DNA of 18,964 nt from Candidatus Poribacteria bacterium (GCA_002729015.1 PBVO01000061.1:104988-123951), one strand, 5' to 3'. Positions 8,071-17,337 are shown, counted from the stretch's first letter. The notes: a model not told the origin generated them from the sequence alone. Program-made: numbers and translations.

Positions 8071-8328
8071 TTAGTCCGCTCTTTCTAATACTTTCTGTAC
8101 ACGCCATCTTTTACGACGACTAAGCGGTCGACTTTCGCAAACTTGTACCAAATCCCCCAATTGACAATCATTATTTGCATCGTGTGCTAACACCTTAGAT
8201 GATGTCTTGATTGTTTTTCGGTAAACCGGATGTTGATAAACCCTAGTAATACTAATAGAAACAGTTTTATCCATCTTGTTACCAATCACGATACCGGAAC
8301 GAACTTTCGGCTTACCTCTTGTTCCCAT
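8071..8328 (-). CDS. rpsQ: 30S ribosomal protein S17
   Basis: 85 aa, the usual bacterial length. It has the OB-fold pattern 'RSGIVIGNKMDKTVSISITRVYQHPVYRKTIKTSSKVLAHD', 'CQLGDLVQVCESRPLSRRKRWRVQKVLERA'. S17 binds the 5' domain of 16S rRNA early in assembly. The ATG at 8328 is the first possible start in frame: an in-frame TAA lies 9 nt upstream. The nearest AGGAG is about 14 nt away, a rather long spacing. Order rplP-rpmC-rpsQ is standard. Confidence 0.97.
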   Translation of the reverse strand: MGTRGKPKVRSGIVIGNKMDKTVSISITRVYQHPVYRKTIKTSSKVLAHDANNDCQLGDLVQVCESRPLSRRKRWRVQKVLERAD

Positions 8329-8360
8329 AATACTTAATTCTTCTCCTGTTAGTCAGACGT

Positions 8361-8561
8361 CTAGACATTATTCGGTAAGTCTCGCTCACGAATTATTGTC
8401 CGCATACGAGCTATACTTCTTCGAACTTTCTTGATTTGTGAGTTGTCTTCAATTTGTGCTAGACGATTCCGGAATTTTAGATTGAACAAGTTCTCTTTTT
8501 GATTCTGGATCTCGGCTTCCAATTCTTCACTTGATTTCGTTCTTATTTCACTAGCTTTCAT
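8361..8561 (-). CDS. rpmC: 50S ribosomal protein L29
   Basis: 66 aa, typical of L29. It starts MKASEIRTKSSEELEAEIQN, a helical N-terminus, then 'KENLFNLKFRNRLAQIEDNSQIKKVRRSIARMRTIIRER', the antiparallel two-helix hairpin of the family. L29 lies beside the exit tunnel with L23 and helps dock trigger factor and SRP. The frame is open 11 codons further upstream, overlapping rplP. The ATG at 8561 is chosen because AAGGTGAT lies about 6 nt before it and the protein then begins at the conserved position, 13 nt after the rplP stop. Confidence 0.96.
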   Translation of the reverse strand: MKASEIRTKSSEELEAEIQNQKENLFNLKFRNRLAQIEDNSQIKKVRRSIARMRTIIRERDLPNNV

Positions 8562-8574
8562 AAAAAGATCACCT

Positions 8575-8985
8575 TCATATTTGCTGAGATACAAAACGAG
8601 TTTTGAAAGGTAACTTGTGTGCCGCCAATCTCATGGCTTCACGAGCTATATCTTCAGGTACGCCGCTGAGTTCGTATAGAATACGCCCCGGCTTGATTAC
8701 ATCAACCCAGTATTCAGGCGCACCCTTCCCACTTCCCATCCGAGTCTCAGCGGCCTTCTTAGTGATTGACTTGTGGGGAAAAACCTTAATCCAAACCTTT
8801 CCACCTCTACGAACATAACGTGTCATTGCTACCCGAGCAGCTTCAATCTGGCGACTCGTCATCCAACCTGATTCTAGAGCTTGAAGTCCATACTCTCCAA
8901 AAGTAATCTGAGCTCCTTTCATCGGTGTCCCACGACGACGGCCTTTCTGTATTTTACGGTATTTAGTACGCTTTGGCATCAACAT
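8575..8985 (-). CDS. rplP: 50S ribosomal protein L16
   Basis: 136 aa, the same as E. coli L16. It begins [19 protein letters not shown], then '[49 protein letters not shown]', '[29 protein letters not shown]' and '[19 protein letters not shown]'. The RMG.GKG loop is the segment that approaches the A/P-site tRNAs. L16 is a late-assembly protein near the peptidyl-transferase centre. Two starts are possible: the ATG at 8985 (GGGAG 8 nt upstream) is preferred over the ATG at 8979. Confidence 0.98.
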   Translation of the reverse strand: MLMPKRTKYRKIQKGRRRGTPMKGAQITFGEYGLQALESGWMTSRQIEAARVAMTRYVRRGGKVWIKVFPHKSITKKAAETRMGSGKGAPEYWVDVIKPGRILYELSGVPEDIAREAMRLAAHKLPFKTRFVSQQI

Positions 8986-9030
8986 CTAATACTCTCCCTC
9001 TTGTCTCTTAACTACAGAATACTAGTAGAT

Positions 9031-9783
9031 TTAGGATTCGCTCCGACTCGAATTATTCTCTCTTCTGGCGAAATCTCCACTACGTCTTCTTGGGCCAGAC
9101 CGACGACGTGATCTTCTTTCCGTACGAGCTTGGCGCTCGGCTCTTTGCTCAAATGGATCCCCAATAATCTCCCCTTTAAAAATCCATGCTTTAACGCCAA
9201 TTTTTCCATAAGTTGTCATGGCTTCAGAAAAGCCAAAATCTATATCAGCACGCAACGTATGGAGTGGTACTCTTCCCTCGATCGCTGACTCATTTCGTGC
9301 CATATCAGCACCACCTAGGCGACCGCCAATTGCGATCTTTACACCTTCTGCACCAGCTCTTTTTGAATTTTCCAAGTTCTTCTTTATTGCCTGCCTAAAG
9401 TTAGCTCTCCGTTCTAGTTGCATCGCCACCGTCTCAGCAACTAGTTGTGCACTTAATTCTGGCCGCTTAACTTCTTTTACCTCAATCTTGATTGGCTTAT
9501 TAACCAAATTTTGCAAACTTGCTTGCAGTTTATCAGATTCTGAACCTTGCCTTCCTATCACAACACCGGGCCGAGCGGAATAAATAGTTACCGTTGTCTG
9601 TCCTGCAATTCGCTCAATCTCAATTTTTGCGATTCCAGCCCGTGTGAGTCGTTCTTTGATGAACTTTCGAATGTTAATATCTTCAGTAAGCCACTGTGCA
9701 TATTCGCGATTGCTAAACCACTTGGAATCCCATGTGTCTAAAATTCCCAGCCTTAGCCCGCGTGGATGTGTTTTTTGTCCCAC
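9031..9783 (-). CDS. rpsC: 30S ribosomal protein S3
   Basis: 250 aa from the GTG at 9783, giving MGQKTHPRGLRLGILDTWDS. The KH type-2 domain follows, with IGRQG near residues 76-80 as its GxxG loop. The C-terminal S3 domain has 'AETVAMQLERRANFRQAIKKN', 'GVKIAIGGRLGGADMARNE' and 'GRVPLHTLRADIDFGFSEAMTTYGKIGVKAWIFKGE'. S3 lines the mRNA entry tunnel. The last 40 or so residues are an arginine/serine-rich, low-complexity tail (for example RRSRRRSGPRRRSG), longer than in E. coli (233 aa). GAGGAG 7 nt before the GTG supports this start over the in-frame TTG at 9798, which overlaps the ribosome-binding site. Confidence 0.97.
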   Translation of the reverse strand: MGQKTHPRGLRLGILDTWDSKWFSNREYAQWLTEDINIRKFIKERLTRAGIAKIEIERIAGQTTVTIYSARPGVVIGRQGSESDKLQASLQNLVNKPIKIEVKEVKRPELSAQLVAETVAMQLERRANFRQAIKKNLENSKRAGAEGVKIAIGGRLGGADMARNESAIEGRVPLHTLRADIDFGFSEAMTTYGKIGVKAWIFKGEIIGDPFEQRAERQARTERRSRRRSGPRRRSGDFARRENNSSRSES

Positions 9784-9827
9784 TATATTTCTCCTCAATT
9801 ATTCGCCGAACGAAGTAAGATCCAAAT

Positions 9828-10199
9828 CTAAGTTGTACTTTCTGGAGACTCGACCGCTAAATCTGAATCAATATCTAATTCAACAGTTATATGACATTTA
9901 CGTCTCAGAATTCTATGCGCCATCCCTCGGGCTCGTGGACGAATCCAACGGCGAGTTATACCTTCATCAACCCAAATCCGCTTGATGAATAAGTCTTGCT
10001 CGTTAATGCTAGATTGCACGTATTGTGCGTTAGCGATAGCAGAGCGAATGAGCTTGTGAAGTACCGGCGATACTGCTTTATTTGTAAACGCCAATTGATC
10101 AAGAGCATCTTCTACATAGTGTCCGCGAACTAAGTCGGCAACTAGTCGCGCCTTACGCGGCGCAATTGCCACATTTTTTATACTTGCACGTGCAACCAT
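9828..10199 (-). CDS. rplV: 50S ribosomal protein L22
   Basis: 123 aa. It begins MVARASIKNVAIAPRKARLV, then 'DLVRGHYVEDALDQLAF', 'KLIRSAIANAQ', and the tunnel-loop and signature region 'GITRRWIRPRARGMAHRILRRKCHITVEL'. L22's beta-hairpin lines the exit tunnel. The start is not certain. The ATG at 10199 is 13 nt after GGAG, while an in-frame TTG at 10208 is only 4 nt after it, so the protein might carry three extra residues. A short acidic C-terminal tail (SDLAVESPESTT) is unusual but not remarkable. Confidence 0.96.
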   Translation of the reverse strand: MVARASIKNVAIAPRKARLVADLVRGHYVEDALDQLAFTNKAVSPVLHKLIRSAIANAQYVQSSINEQDLFIKRIWVDEGITRRWIRPRARGMAHRILRRKCHITVELDIDSDLAVESPESTT

Positions 10200-10237
10200 A
10201 ACTGACAAATAACTCCTTTGTAACGGTCTTGGACTAA

Positions 10238-10489
10238 TTAATGCATCTTAAAAGTTCGCGTGGGAGCAAACTCGCCAAGTTTATGGCCAACCATATTTTC
10301 TGAGATATAGACAGGAAAAAATTTAGTCCCATTGTGAATCGCTAATGTATGGCCCACAAATTCAGGGGCAATCATTGATCGACGAGACCAGGTCCGAATA
10401 ACCCTCTTTGCACCAGATGAGTTCATTTGGTCAACCTTTTTGAGCAACTTTTGATCAATATACGGCCCTTTTTTTAAAGATCGTGGCAT
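10238..10489 (-). CDS. rpsS: 30S ribosomal protein S19
   Basis: 83 aa. Canonical [12 protein letters not shown] start, '[51 protein letters not shown]', which is the S19 signature. S19 is in the small-subunit head, contacting S13 and the tRNA-rich side. The ATG at 10489 is used; the frame continues up to a GTG at 10501 that falls inside the ribosome-binding site (GAGGT). The gene begins 12 nt after the rplB stop, consistent with translational coupling. Confidence 0.98.
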   Translation of the reverse strand: MPRSLKKGPYIDQKLLKKVDQMNSSGAKRVIRTWSRRSMIAPEFVGHTLAIHNGTKFFPVYISENMVGHKLGEFAPTRTFKMH

Positions 10490-10501
10490 AAAAAACCTCA
10501 C

Positions 10502-11326
10502 TTATTTCCGTCTACTAGCAATGTAGCGATTCGATTGTTTATTGCGATTTCGGGTTTTATACCCCTTTGTCGGGACACCCCACGGGCTGACTGGGTGTCG
10601 ACCACCTGAGCTTTTCCCCTCACCTCCACCATGCGGGTGGTCGACAGGGTTCATGGCCACTCCTCTAACTTTTGGCCGGCGGCCAAGCCAACGTGAACGA
10701 CCAGCTTTACCAATAGTAACATTATTATGATCTGGATTGCCGACTTGGCCAATGGTAGCATAACACCGACTTAAAACTAAACGTATTTCCCCTGAAGGTA
10801 ATTTAAGACGGGCATACTTACCTTCCCGTTCCAACAGAGTAGCAGAGTCCCCGGCGCTACGTGCAATTTGTCCACCTTTTCCGGGCCTCATTTCGATATT
10901 ATGTACATCAGTTCCCGGAGGAATACGATCAAGCGGCATCGAATTGCCAACGCGAATTTCGGCTTGAGGCCCAGAATTGAGAGTTTCACCAACTTGTACT
11001 CCAAGCGGTGCAAGGATGTAACGTTTCTCACCGTCTTGATACATCAACAATGCGATTCTCGCTGACCGGTTGGGGTCATACTCTATTGCTGTCACCTCAG
11101 CTGGTATGCCATATTTGTCTCTCTTGAAGTCAATATCACGATAACGACGCTTGTGCCCACCACCTCGGCGCCGAACAGTAATTCGCCCCTTAGAATTTCG
11201 ACCAGACGAACGCTTCTTACCTGAAGTTAGAGACTTTTCGGGCGAAGTTTTGGTGATTTCCTCAAAACTATGCCCTGTCATCGTCCGACGACTAGGTGTA
11301 ACTGGTTTATAACTTTTGACTGGCAC
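10502..11326 (-). CDS. rplB: 50S ribosomal protein L2
   Basis: 274 aa, the usual length. N-terminal [18 protein letters not shown], then '[26 protein letters not shown]', the OB-fold and SH3-like domains, and the C-terminal signature '[13 protein letters not shown]' (about residues 225-237), containing His230, the residue of the family implicated in peptidyl transfer. L2 is a core large-subunit protein needed for subunit association. The start is GTG at 11326, with GAGGAG 8 nt upstream. Neighbours rplW and rpsS are in the standard S10 order. Confidence 0.98.
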   Translation of the reverse strand: MPVKSYKPVTPSRRTMTGHSFEEITKTSPEKSLTSGKKRSSGRNSKGRITVRRRGGGHKRRYRDIDFKRDKYGIPAEVTAIEYDPNRSARIALLMYQDGEKRYILAPLGVQVGETLNSGPQAEIRVGNSMPLDRIPPGTDVHNIEMRPGKGGQIARSAGDSATLLEREGKYARLKLPSGEIRLVLSRCYATIGQVGNPDHNNVTIGKAGRSRWLGRRPKVRGVAMNPVDHPHGGGEGKSSGGRHPVSPWGVPTKGYKTRNRNKQSNRYIASRRK

Positions 11327-11340
11327 TTTGTGCTCCTCTT

Positions 11341-11646
11341 CTAAATGCTATCAAAGATTGGGACGGTCTCACCCTTCCTCAAAGTAACAATTGCTTTCTT
11401 ATAGTTAGGCGTTCGACCTTGATTGAATCGCATAAGTCTCCCCTTAGGTTTTCCACTTACATTCATTGTTCGTACAGATCGAATCTTTCCCTTCAAGTCA
11501 AAAGCTTGTTCTACTGCTTCCCGAATTTGGTGTTTATTTGCTTTTTTATCAACAACAAACGTGAATTTAGGCGACTCCATTTCCCTCAGTGAAGTACTTT
11601 TTTCTGTCAACATGGGTCGCTTGAGAATTTTGTATGGATCAACCAT
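11341..11646 (-). CDS. rplW: 50S ribosomal protein L23
   Basis: 101 aa. '[19 protein letters not shown]' at the N-terminus is the family signature, followed by '[43 protein letters not shown]' and a C-terminal '[18 protein letters not shown]'. L23 forms the docking point for trigger factor and SRP at the tunnel exit. ATG at 11646, with an AAGGTGG ribosome-binding site about 10 nt upstream, 38 nt after rplD. Confidence 0.97.
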   Translation of the reverse strand: MVDPYKILKRPMLTEKSTSLREMESPKFTFVVDKKANKHQIREAVEQAFDLKGKIRSVRTMNVSGKPKGRLMRFNQGRTPNYKKAIVTLRKGETVPIFDSI

Positions 11647-11684
11647 GATTACTAAACCACCTTAATATATGAACCGGCTCCAGC

Positions 11685-12305
11685 TTAGGCAAATTTTTCT
11701 TCCAATTTCTGCATGGCACTTTCAGTCAGAATTAAATTTTCATGCCAAAGTACTTGGTAAACGTTTATCAAATCCCAGGTACAAGTATTAACACCTGGAA
11801 TATTCCTTGCCGACAAATGAATATTGTGCTCATTTTTACCGAGTACAATTAATGATTTTCCTGTTACAGACAATGCATCTAGAAGCCGAAGAACATCCTT
11901 CGTTTTGGGCTGCGCTAGTTCGAAATCCTCAATAATTTTGCAAGATTGGCTTTGTAACTTATCTGCCAAAGCGTAGTGAACACCTAACCTACGTACTTTC
12001 TTTGGCAAATATTGTCTATAACTCCTCGGTCTCGGTCCAAAGGTCACACCACCGTGAACACGTATGGGAGATTTCGCATCTCCAGCTCTAGCACGGCCCG
12101 TCCCTTTCTGCCGGTATAGTTTTCGGCCACTACCTTTAACTTCTCCCCTTGTCTTAGTAGAAGCCGTGCCCCGTCGCTGGTTAGCCAAATAAGCTACAAT
12201 GCACTGATGGACTACGCCTGGGTCAATGTCGGTGTTACTGAAAGCAGCTGGTATATCCTGTTGCCGAACAATTTCACCAGACCGATTATAAACATCCAAT
12301 GACAT
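11685..12305 (-). CDS. rplD: 50S ribosomal protein L4
   Basis: 206 aa, close to E. coli L4 (201). The tunnel-lining extended loop is visible at about residues 58-76 (GSGRKLYRQKGTGRARAG), then 'RVHGGVTFGPRPRSYRQYLPKKVRRLGVHYALADKL', which is the L4 signature. The C-terminal Rossmann-like part has 'NIPGVNTCTWDLINVYQVLWHENLILTESAMQKLEE'. L4 binds 23S rRNA in the exit tunnel. In E. coli it represses the S10 operon by acting on its leader; whether that happens here is not shown. ATG at 12305 with AGAGGT upstream. Confidence 0.97.
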   Translation of the reverse strand: MSLDVYNRSGEIVRQQDIPAAFSNTDIDPGVVHQCIVAYLANQRRGTASTKTRGEVKGSGRKLYRQKGTGRARAGDAKSPIRVHGGVTFGPRPRSYRQYLPKKVRRLGVHYALADKLQSQSCKIIEDFELAQPKTKDVLRLLDALSVTGKSLIVLGKNEHNIHLSARNIPGVNTCTWDLINVYQVLWHENLILTESAMQKLEEKFA

Positions 12306-12327
12306 AAATCTAACCTCTAATCATTAC

Positions 12328-12966
12328 TTAAGAACTACTTTTGACCGCTTTACGAATCATGAGCAATCCGTTACGTGGCCCCGGAACGGCCCCCTTGACA
12401 ACCAGCATATTTCTTTCCACATCAACCTTGATGACTTTCAAGTTTTGCACTGTACTGCGCTTGTTACCATAACGACCGGGCATTTTAACGCCTTTGAAAA
12501 CCTTAGCGGGCCAAGCACTTTGACCTATAGAACCACCGTGTCTCAAGACTTGCTCATCCCCATGTGAAGCACGCCCCCCTTTGAATCCCCAACGCTTTAC
12601 CACACCGGTAAAACCACGACCTTTGGATGTTCCCGTAACATCGACAATGTCGCCTTCACTGAATAAGCTAGCATCAACGATTGTACCGACTTCAACACCG
12701 TCCAAATCTTCAGCCTCAAACTCACGAAGATAATGTTGTACAGACGCGTCGGCCTTCTTAAAATGACCTAGGCTTGGCTTATTAGCTTTTTTTTCATCCT
12801 TAGCACCAAAACCAAGCTGGACAGCGTTATACCCTTCTCGATCTTCAGTTTTAACTTGAATAACCGGACATGGCCCTGCCACTAAGACAGTAACTGGAAT
12901 CGCCTCTCCAGATTCATCAAAAACCTGAGTCATACTAACTTTTTTACCCAAAATACCATTGACCAT
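12328..12966 (-). CDS. rplC: 50S ribosomal protein L3
   Basis: 212 aa. It begins MVNGILGKKVSMTQVFDESG and contains the L3 signature 'VTGTSKGRGFTGVVKRWGFKGGRASHG' near 110-136, 'HGGSIGQSAWPAKVFKGVKMPGRYGN' (with the Gln149 equivalent of the methylated E. coli Gln150) and the terminal 'KGAVPGPRNGLLMIRKA'. L3's loop approaches the peptidyl-transferase centre. The ATG at 12966 is preferred over the upstream in-frame TTG (12978), because GGAG lies 6 nt before the ATG and overlaps the TTG region. Confidence 0.98.
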   Translation of the reverse strand: MVNGILGKKVSMTQVFDESGEAIPVTVLVAGPCPVIQVKTEDREGYNAVQLGFGAKDEKKANKPSLGHFKKADASVQHYLREFEAEDLDGVEVGTIVDASLFSEGDIVDVTGTSKGRGFTGVVKRWGFKGGRASHGDEQVLRHGGSIGQSAWPAKVFKGVKMPGRYGNKRSTVQNLKVIKVDVERNMLVVKGAVPGPRNGLLMIRKAVKSSS

Positions 12967-13027
12967 GTCCGTCTCCAAAATAATCTATTTACTACTTACT
13001 TATTTAGCTCAAACGAGATCACAATAG

Positions 13028-13339
13028 CTACAAAATCTTAATATTAACATCGACACCTGGTGGGAGGTCGAGTCGCATAAGAGCGTCCACAGTCTTAGGA
13101 GCTGTCTCTAAAATGTCGAGTACCCGCATGTGAATCCGCATTTCAAACTGTTCACGCGACTTCTTGTTAACAAAAGTTGACCTCTGCACGGTCCATAGAT
13201 GCCTTTTTGTTGGCAACGGTACTGGCCCAGCCACCACAGCTCCAGTATGCTTTGCTGTGTCGGAAATTTGTTTGGCCGATTTATCCAACAATCGTGAGTC
13301 GAAGGCTTTTAAACGAATGCGAATCTTTTGATTATCCAT
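13028..13339 (-). CDS. rpsJ: 30S ribosomal protein S10
   Basis: 103 aa, as in E. coli. [44 protein letters not shown] leads into the loop '[37 protein letters not shown]' and '[16 protein letters not shown]', a full S10 pattern. S10 is in the 30S head and also serves as NusE, binding NusB and NusG. The ATG at 13339 has GAGGAG 4 nt upstream. It is the first gene of the S10 segment and lies 39 nt beyond a strong terminator, with no convincing promoter visible between. Confidence 0.98.
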   Translation of the reverse strand: MDNQKIRIRLKAFDSRLLDKSAKQISDTAKHTGAVVAGPVPLPTKRHLWTVQRSTFVNKKSREQFEMRIHMRVLDILETAPKTVDALMRLDLPPGVDVNIKIL

Positions 13340-13378
13340 GTATCTCCTCGGTTTACTACAACCCCCTACGAGTGCAAC

Positions 13379-13415
13379 AAAAAAAGGGCTATAGTCTTTA
13401 AGACTACAGCCCCTT
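13379..13415 (-). terminator. Rho-independent terminator after tuf
   Basis: On the minus strand, an almost perfect hairpin runs from GGGCTGTAGTCTT (13412-13400) to its partner AGACTATAGCCC (13397-13386), with a 3-5 nt loop. It is followed at once by seven Ts (13385-13379). Two more AA/TT pairs extend the stem past a bulged G. At one position the pair is G-U on the minus-strand RNA but would be an A-C mismatch on the plus strand. That fits the minus strand being the functional one. It sits 14 nt after the tuf stop and would separate the str genes from rpsJ and the S10 segment. Partial read-through is possible. Confidence 0.88.
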
Positions 13416-13428
13416 AGCCGCTTTTGCT

Positions 13429-14628
13429 TTATTCAATGATCTTTGTAACCACACCTGAACCAACGGTTTTCCCACCTTCCCGGATTGCAAACCTGAGTTG
13501 TTCTTCCATAGCAATTGGTTTAGTGAGTTGAACACTAATGGTAATGTTATCCCCGGGCATTACCATCTCTGTCCCTTCTGGTAGATTCATGATGCCGGTT
13601 ACATCAGTTGTCCGGAAGTAAAATTGTGGACGATAGCCATTAAAGAATGGAGTATGGCGACCACCTTCCTCTTTGCTCAAAATATAGAGCTCAGCTTCGA
13701 AACCAGTATGAGGATTTATGGAGCCTGGAGCAGCTAACACCTGTCCACGATCAACAGACTCACGGTCGACTCCCCTCAGTAATAAGCCAGCATTATCACC
13801 AGCCTGACCTCGATCTAAATTTTTACGAAACATCTCAATTCCGGTAACAACGGTTTCTTCAGTATCTTTCAGCCCTACGATCTCAACCTTATCGTTGAGA
13901 TTGACAACCCCACGCTCGATTCGGCCAGTTACGACCGTACCTCGACCTGAGATAGTGAAAATATCTTCGACAGGCATAATAAAAGGTAAATCTTCATCCC
14001 TTTCAGGCTCTGGAATATAGCTGTCAACCTCTTCCATCAGCTGTAATATTTTCTTGCCAGCTTCACTTTCAGGGTCTCCATTTGCTTCAACTGCTTCTAA
14101 TGCTGACCCCGCTACGATCGGGATATCATCACCAGGGAACTCATATTCATCTAAAAGTTCTCTGACTTCCATCTCAACCAACTCGAGTAATTCCTCATCA
14201 TCAACCATATCGGCTTTGTTTAAAAAAACAACCAGATTTGGCACATTGACCTGGCGAGCTAGTAAGACGTGTTCACGCGTCTGTGGCATCGGGCCGTCGG
14301 CAGCAGAAACAACCAGGATTGCACCATCCATCTGAGCTGCACCTGTAATCATATTCTTGATGTAATCAGCGTGCCCCGGACAATCAACGTGAGCGTAATG
14401 TCTGTTGTCGGTTTCATATTCAACGTGGGCGGTATTGATTGTAATACCCCGTTCTTTCTCTTCTGGGGCAGCATCAATCTCTTCGTAGCTCTTGACGTAC
14501 TCCTTGTCCATGGCGTTTGAAAGCACCATCGTAATTGCCGCTGTCAAAGTGGTCTTTCCGTGGTCGACGTGACCAATTGTCCCAATATTAACATGGGGTT
14601 TACTACGATCAAAATCTTCTTTAGCCAT
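13429..14628 (-). CDS. tuf: Elongation factor Tu
   Basis: 399 aa GTPase that brings aminoacyl-tRNA to the ribosome. GTP-binding motifs are all present: GHVDHGKT (19-26), RGIT (60-63, switch I), DCPGH (82-86, His86 being the catalytic one), NKAD (137-140) and SAL (G5, 'AGSAL'). Domain 2 ('[13 protein letters not shown]') and domain 3 ('[24 protein letters not shown]') follow, ending '[15 protein letters not shown]'. ATG at 14628 has AAGGAG 8 nt upstream. It follows fusA, the usual str order. This is the only tuf copy in the window. An intrinsic terminator follows it. Confidence 0.98.
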   Translation of the reverse strand: MAKEDFDRSKPHVNIGTIGHVDHGKTTLTAAITMVLSNAMDKEYVKSYEEIDAAPEEKERGITINTAHVEYETDNRHYAHVDCPGHADYIKNMITGAAQMDGAILVVSAADGPMPQTREHVLLARQVNVPNLVVFLNKADMVDDEELLELVEMEVRELLDEYEFPGDDIPIVAGSALEAVEANGDPESEAGKKILQLMEEVDSYIPEPERDEDLPFIMPVEDIFTISGRGTVVTGRIERGVVNLNDKVEIVGLKDTEETVVTGIEMFRKNLDRGQAGDNAGLLLRGVDRESVDRGQVLAAPGSINPHTGFEAELYILSKEEGGRHTPFFNGYRPQFYFRTTDVTGIMNLPEGTEMVMPGDNITISVQLTKPIAMEEQLRFAIREGGKTVGSGVVTKIIE

Positions 14629-14721
14629 TAGTTAAACTCCTTAAAAGAATGTAGGTATTAAAAGAAATATTGTACAGTACATGTGTTTTCGTGAGTAATC
14701 TCTACGTGCTTACTTTATTCA

Positions 14722-16785
14722 TCAGTTGGTGAGGATTTCTTCTGCAATATTAGATGGAACACCACTATAATGAGAGAATTCCATTGAATAATTAGCTCGA
14801 CCTTGTGTGAACGAGCGCAAGGATTTGACGTATCCAAACATCTGGGCCAATGGGGTGTATGCCTTAACGACTTGCGTACTCGATTTAACCTGTAACTCAG
14901 TATCCAGAATCTGTGCACGCCGAGTATTGAGGTCGCCAATTACCTTACCCAGATATTCATCTGGTACGATGACTTCTGTCTTCATCATGGGCTCTAACAA
15001 AACAGGTTTCGCTTTCTTGACGGCTTCTTTAAAGGCCAACGATCCTGCTATCGAAAAGGCCATTTCAGATGAATCGACAGGGTGAAATGAACCATCATAT
15101 AACCGCACCCCGACATCTGTCACCGGGTAGCCAGCTAGCACACCATTAGTCATAGCTTGTTCAATACCTTTTTTGACAGCAGGAATGTATTCTGTCGGAA
15201 TAGTCCCCCCCCTAATTTCATCCACGAACTCAAACCCAATACCTTTCTCAACTGGATAAACTTCTAAAACCACGTGCCCATATTGGCCACGACCTCCAGT
15301 CTGTCGTGCATACTTGTGGTTAGCCACAGCATGTCGCTCTACAGTCTCACGGTAAGCGACCTCAGGATTACCAATTTCGGCAGAAACACCAAATTCTCTA
15401 AGTAGTCGATCGACAATGATTTCCAGGTGAAGTTCCCCCATTCCTGAAAGAAGTAATTGGCCAGTTTCTTCATCAGTCTTAGCCCGCAGTGTCGGATCTT
15501 CCTCAACCAGTCTAGCTAATGACAGATTCATCTTTTCTATATCAGCTTTAGTTTTTGGCTCTACTGCGATTGAAATGACAGGGTCAGGGAAATCCATTGA
15601 TTCCAAGATGACTGGGGAGCTAGGCGTACAGATTGTATCACCTGTCGATACGTTTTTGAGTCCGACCGCAGCAACTATATCGCCAGCGGATAGAGAAGAC
15701 AACTCCTCGCGTTTGTTGGCATGCATCTGAAGTACCCGATCCAATCGGTCTTTTTTTCCATTAGTTGCATTCAGGACCCTCGAACCCTTATCAATTTTTC
15801 CAGAATAGACACGTAAAAAAGTCAACTTTCCAACATGGGGATCCGTAGCTATTTTGAAAGCAAGAGCCGAAAAATCGTGATCATTTCTCGCAGACCGAGA
15901 CTCATCCACCCCACTCTGTGGATTCTTGCCAGATATATCCGGGACGTCCAGCGGAGATGGCAAATAATAGTTAATAGAATCTAGTAGTGGTTGAACACCG
16001 ACATTCTTCAAGGCTGAACCACAAAGGACAGGAATCAGGCCACTATTCAGTGTAGCCTGCCGCAAGGCTCGACGAATTTCGTTTGCTTTGATTTCTTGGC
16101 CGTCTAGATATTTGACTAACAGATCATCATCCCAATCGGCAATACCCGCTAACAATTGATCTCGGTAGTCTAAAGCGGTTGACTCTAAATCACCAGGTAT
16201 CGGAGACCTTTTGACATCTAACCCCATGTCATCCGTATTCCAAGTGAGAAACTCCATATCAACGAGGTCGATGACACCTTTAAAGGACTCAGCTGAACCT
16301 ACAGGCACCTGGACGAGAACCGGACTTACCCCCAAACGTTCTGTCATCATCTCAACGGTACGAAAGAAGTCAGCACCGACGCGATCGAGCTTGTTCACAA
16401 ATGCAATACGAGGTACTTGATATTTATCCGCTTGCCGCCAAACGGTCTCTGACTGAGGTTCCACTCCCCCGACCGCACAAAAAACTGCAACAGCCCCATC
16501 AAGAACTCTCAAGGATCGCTCAACTTCCACAGTAAAGTCAATGTGCCCGGGAGTGTCGATAACGTTAATGCGGTGCTTATCCCAATGACACGTTGTTGCA
16601 GCTGCGGTAATGGTAATCCCACGTTCTTGTTCTTGCTCCATCCAATCCATTGTAGCTGCGCCATCATGAACTTCACCTACTCGGTGCAACCTACCCGTAT
16701 AAAACAAGATCCGCTCACTTACTGTTGTTTTCCCGGCATCGATGTGAGCCATGATACCGATATTCCTTGTGCGTTCTAAGTTCAT
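14722..16785 (-). CDS. fusA: Elongation factor G
   Basis: 687 aa translocase GTPase (E. coli has 704). GTP-binding motifs: AHIDAGKT (13-20), RGIT (55-58), DTPGH (77-81, catalytic His81), NKLD (131-134) and 'CGSALKN' (G5). Domains II to V follow, including '[17 protein letters not shown]' (domain III), the domain IV region with '[16 protein letters not shown]', and the C-terminal '[28 protein letters not shown]'. The length and motifs make it a standard EF-G rather than a LepA/TypA relative. ATG at 16785 has no good ribosome-binding site (only a GAGAAAG stretch about 15 nt upstream). It follows rpsG by 78 nt, so translation may rely on coupling or an unusual site. Confidence 0.98.
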   Translation of the reverse strand: MNLERTRNIGIMAHIDAGKTTVSERILFYTGRLHRVGEVHDGAATMDWMEQEQERGITITAAATTCHWDKHRINVIDTPGHIDFTVEVERSLRVLDGAVAVFCAVGGVEPQSETVWRQADKYQVPRIAFVNKLDRVGADFFRTVEMMTERLGVSPVLVQVPVGSAESFKGVIDLVDMEFLTWNTDDMGLDVKRSPIPGDLESTALDYRDQLLAGIADWDDDLLVKYLDGQEIKANEIRRALRQATLNSGLIPVLCGSALKNVGVQPLLDSINYYLPSPLDVPDISGKNPQSGVDESRSARNDHDFSALAFKIATDPHVGKLTFLRVYSGKIDKGSRVLNATNGKKDRLDRVLQMHANKREELSSLSAGDIVAAVGLKNVSTGDTICTPSSPVILESMDFPDPVISIAVEPKTKADIEKMNLSLARLVEEDPTLRAKTDEETGQLLLSGMGELHLEIIVDRLLREFGVSAEIGNPEVAYRETVERHAVANHKYARQTGGRGQYGHVVLEVYPVEKGIGFEFVDEIRGGTIPTEYIPAVKKGIEQAMTNGVLAGYPVTDVGVRLYDGSFHPVDSSEMAFSIAGSLAFKEAVKKAKPVLLEPMMKTEVIVPDEYLGKVIGDLNTRRAQILDTELQVKSSTQVVKAYTPLAQMFGYVKSLRSFTQGRANYSMEFSHYSGVPSNIAEEILTN

Positions 16786-16863
16786 TTATACCAACTAATC
16801 TTTCTCTGCATGTCTGCTATCTACTAAATTATTTACTAAGGTTCCTGCGAATTGCCAGGTTGA

Positions 16864-17337
16864 TCACCAGCGATAATGAGCAAAAGCTCGGTTAGCTTCA
16901 GCCATTCGATGCTGGTCTTGTTTTTTTCGAATGGCAATCCCCTCATTGTTGAACGCGTCAATCAGTTCCGCAGCGAGGCGTTGTGCCATCGTCCGTTCTC
17001 CTCGACTGTTTCGAGCAGCATCAACAAGCCAGCGAATCGCTAAAGTCACTCGCCTTTCAGCCCTGACATCAACGGGAACCTGGTAGGTTGCACCACCAAC
17101 TCGCCTTGGCCGAATCTCCAGAACCGGCTTTACATTACTTATTGCCTGATGAAAGACCTCAATGCCTTCCTCATTCAATCGCTCACCTGCACGATCTATA
17201 GAGTCGTACAAAATACGTTGTGCGATACTTTTCTTTCCCGAATACGTCAAGCTATTAATAAATTTACTAACTAACTTGCTATTGAACTTTGGGTCCGGCA
17301 AAACCTCACGTTTCACCGCCACATTACGTCGTGCCAT
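16864..17337 (-). CDS. rpsG: 30S ribosomal protein S7
   Basis: 157 aa, normal for the long bacterial form. It begins MARRNVAVKREVLPDPKFNS, has 'KFINSLTYSGKKSIAQRILYDS', 'VKPVLEIRPRRVGGATYQVPVDVRAERRVTLAIRWLVDAARN' and ends 'QHRMAEANRAFAHYRW'. S7 organises the 3' major domain of 16S rRNA; its beta-hairpin contacts the E-site. In E. coli it also represses str-operon translation. ATG at 17337, 23 nt after rpsL. The ribosome-binding position is a run of nine Gs (see the separate entry). Confidence 0.98.
   Translation of the reverse strand: MARRNVAVKREVLPDPKFNSKLVSKFINSLTYSGKKSIAQRILYDSIDRAGERLNEEGIEVFHQAISNVKPVLEIRPRRVGGATYQVPVDVRAERRVTLAIRWLVDAARNSRGERTMAQRLAAELIDAFNNEGIAIRKKQDQHRMAEANRAFAHYRW

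Noticed and set aside
14656..14690. Palindromic TGTACAGTACA and a TACAAT hexamer in the fusA-tuf gap as a tuf promoter or operator
   Set aside because: The short 5-bp repeat and one -10-like hexamer lack a matching -35 at 16-18 nt; not distinguishable from chance.
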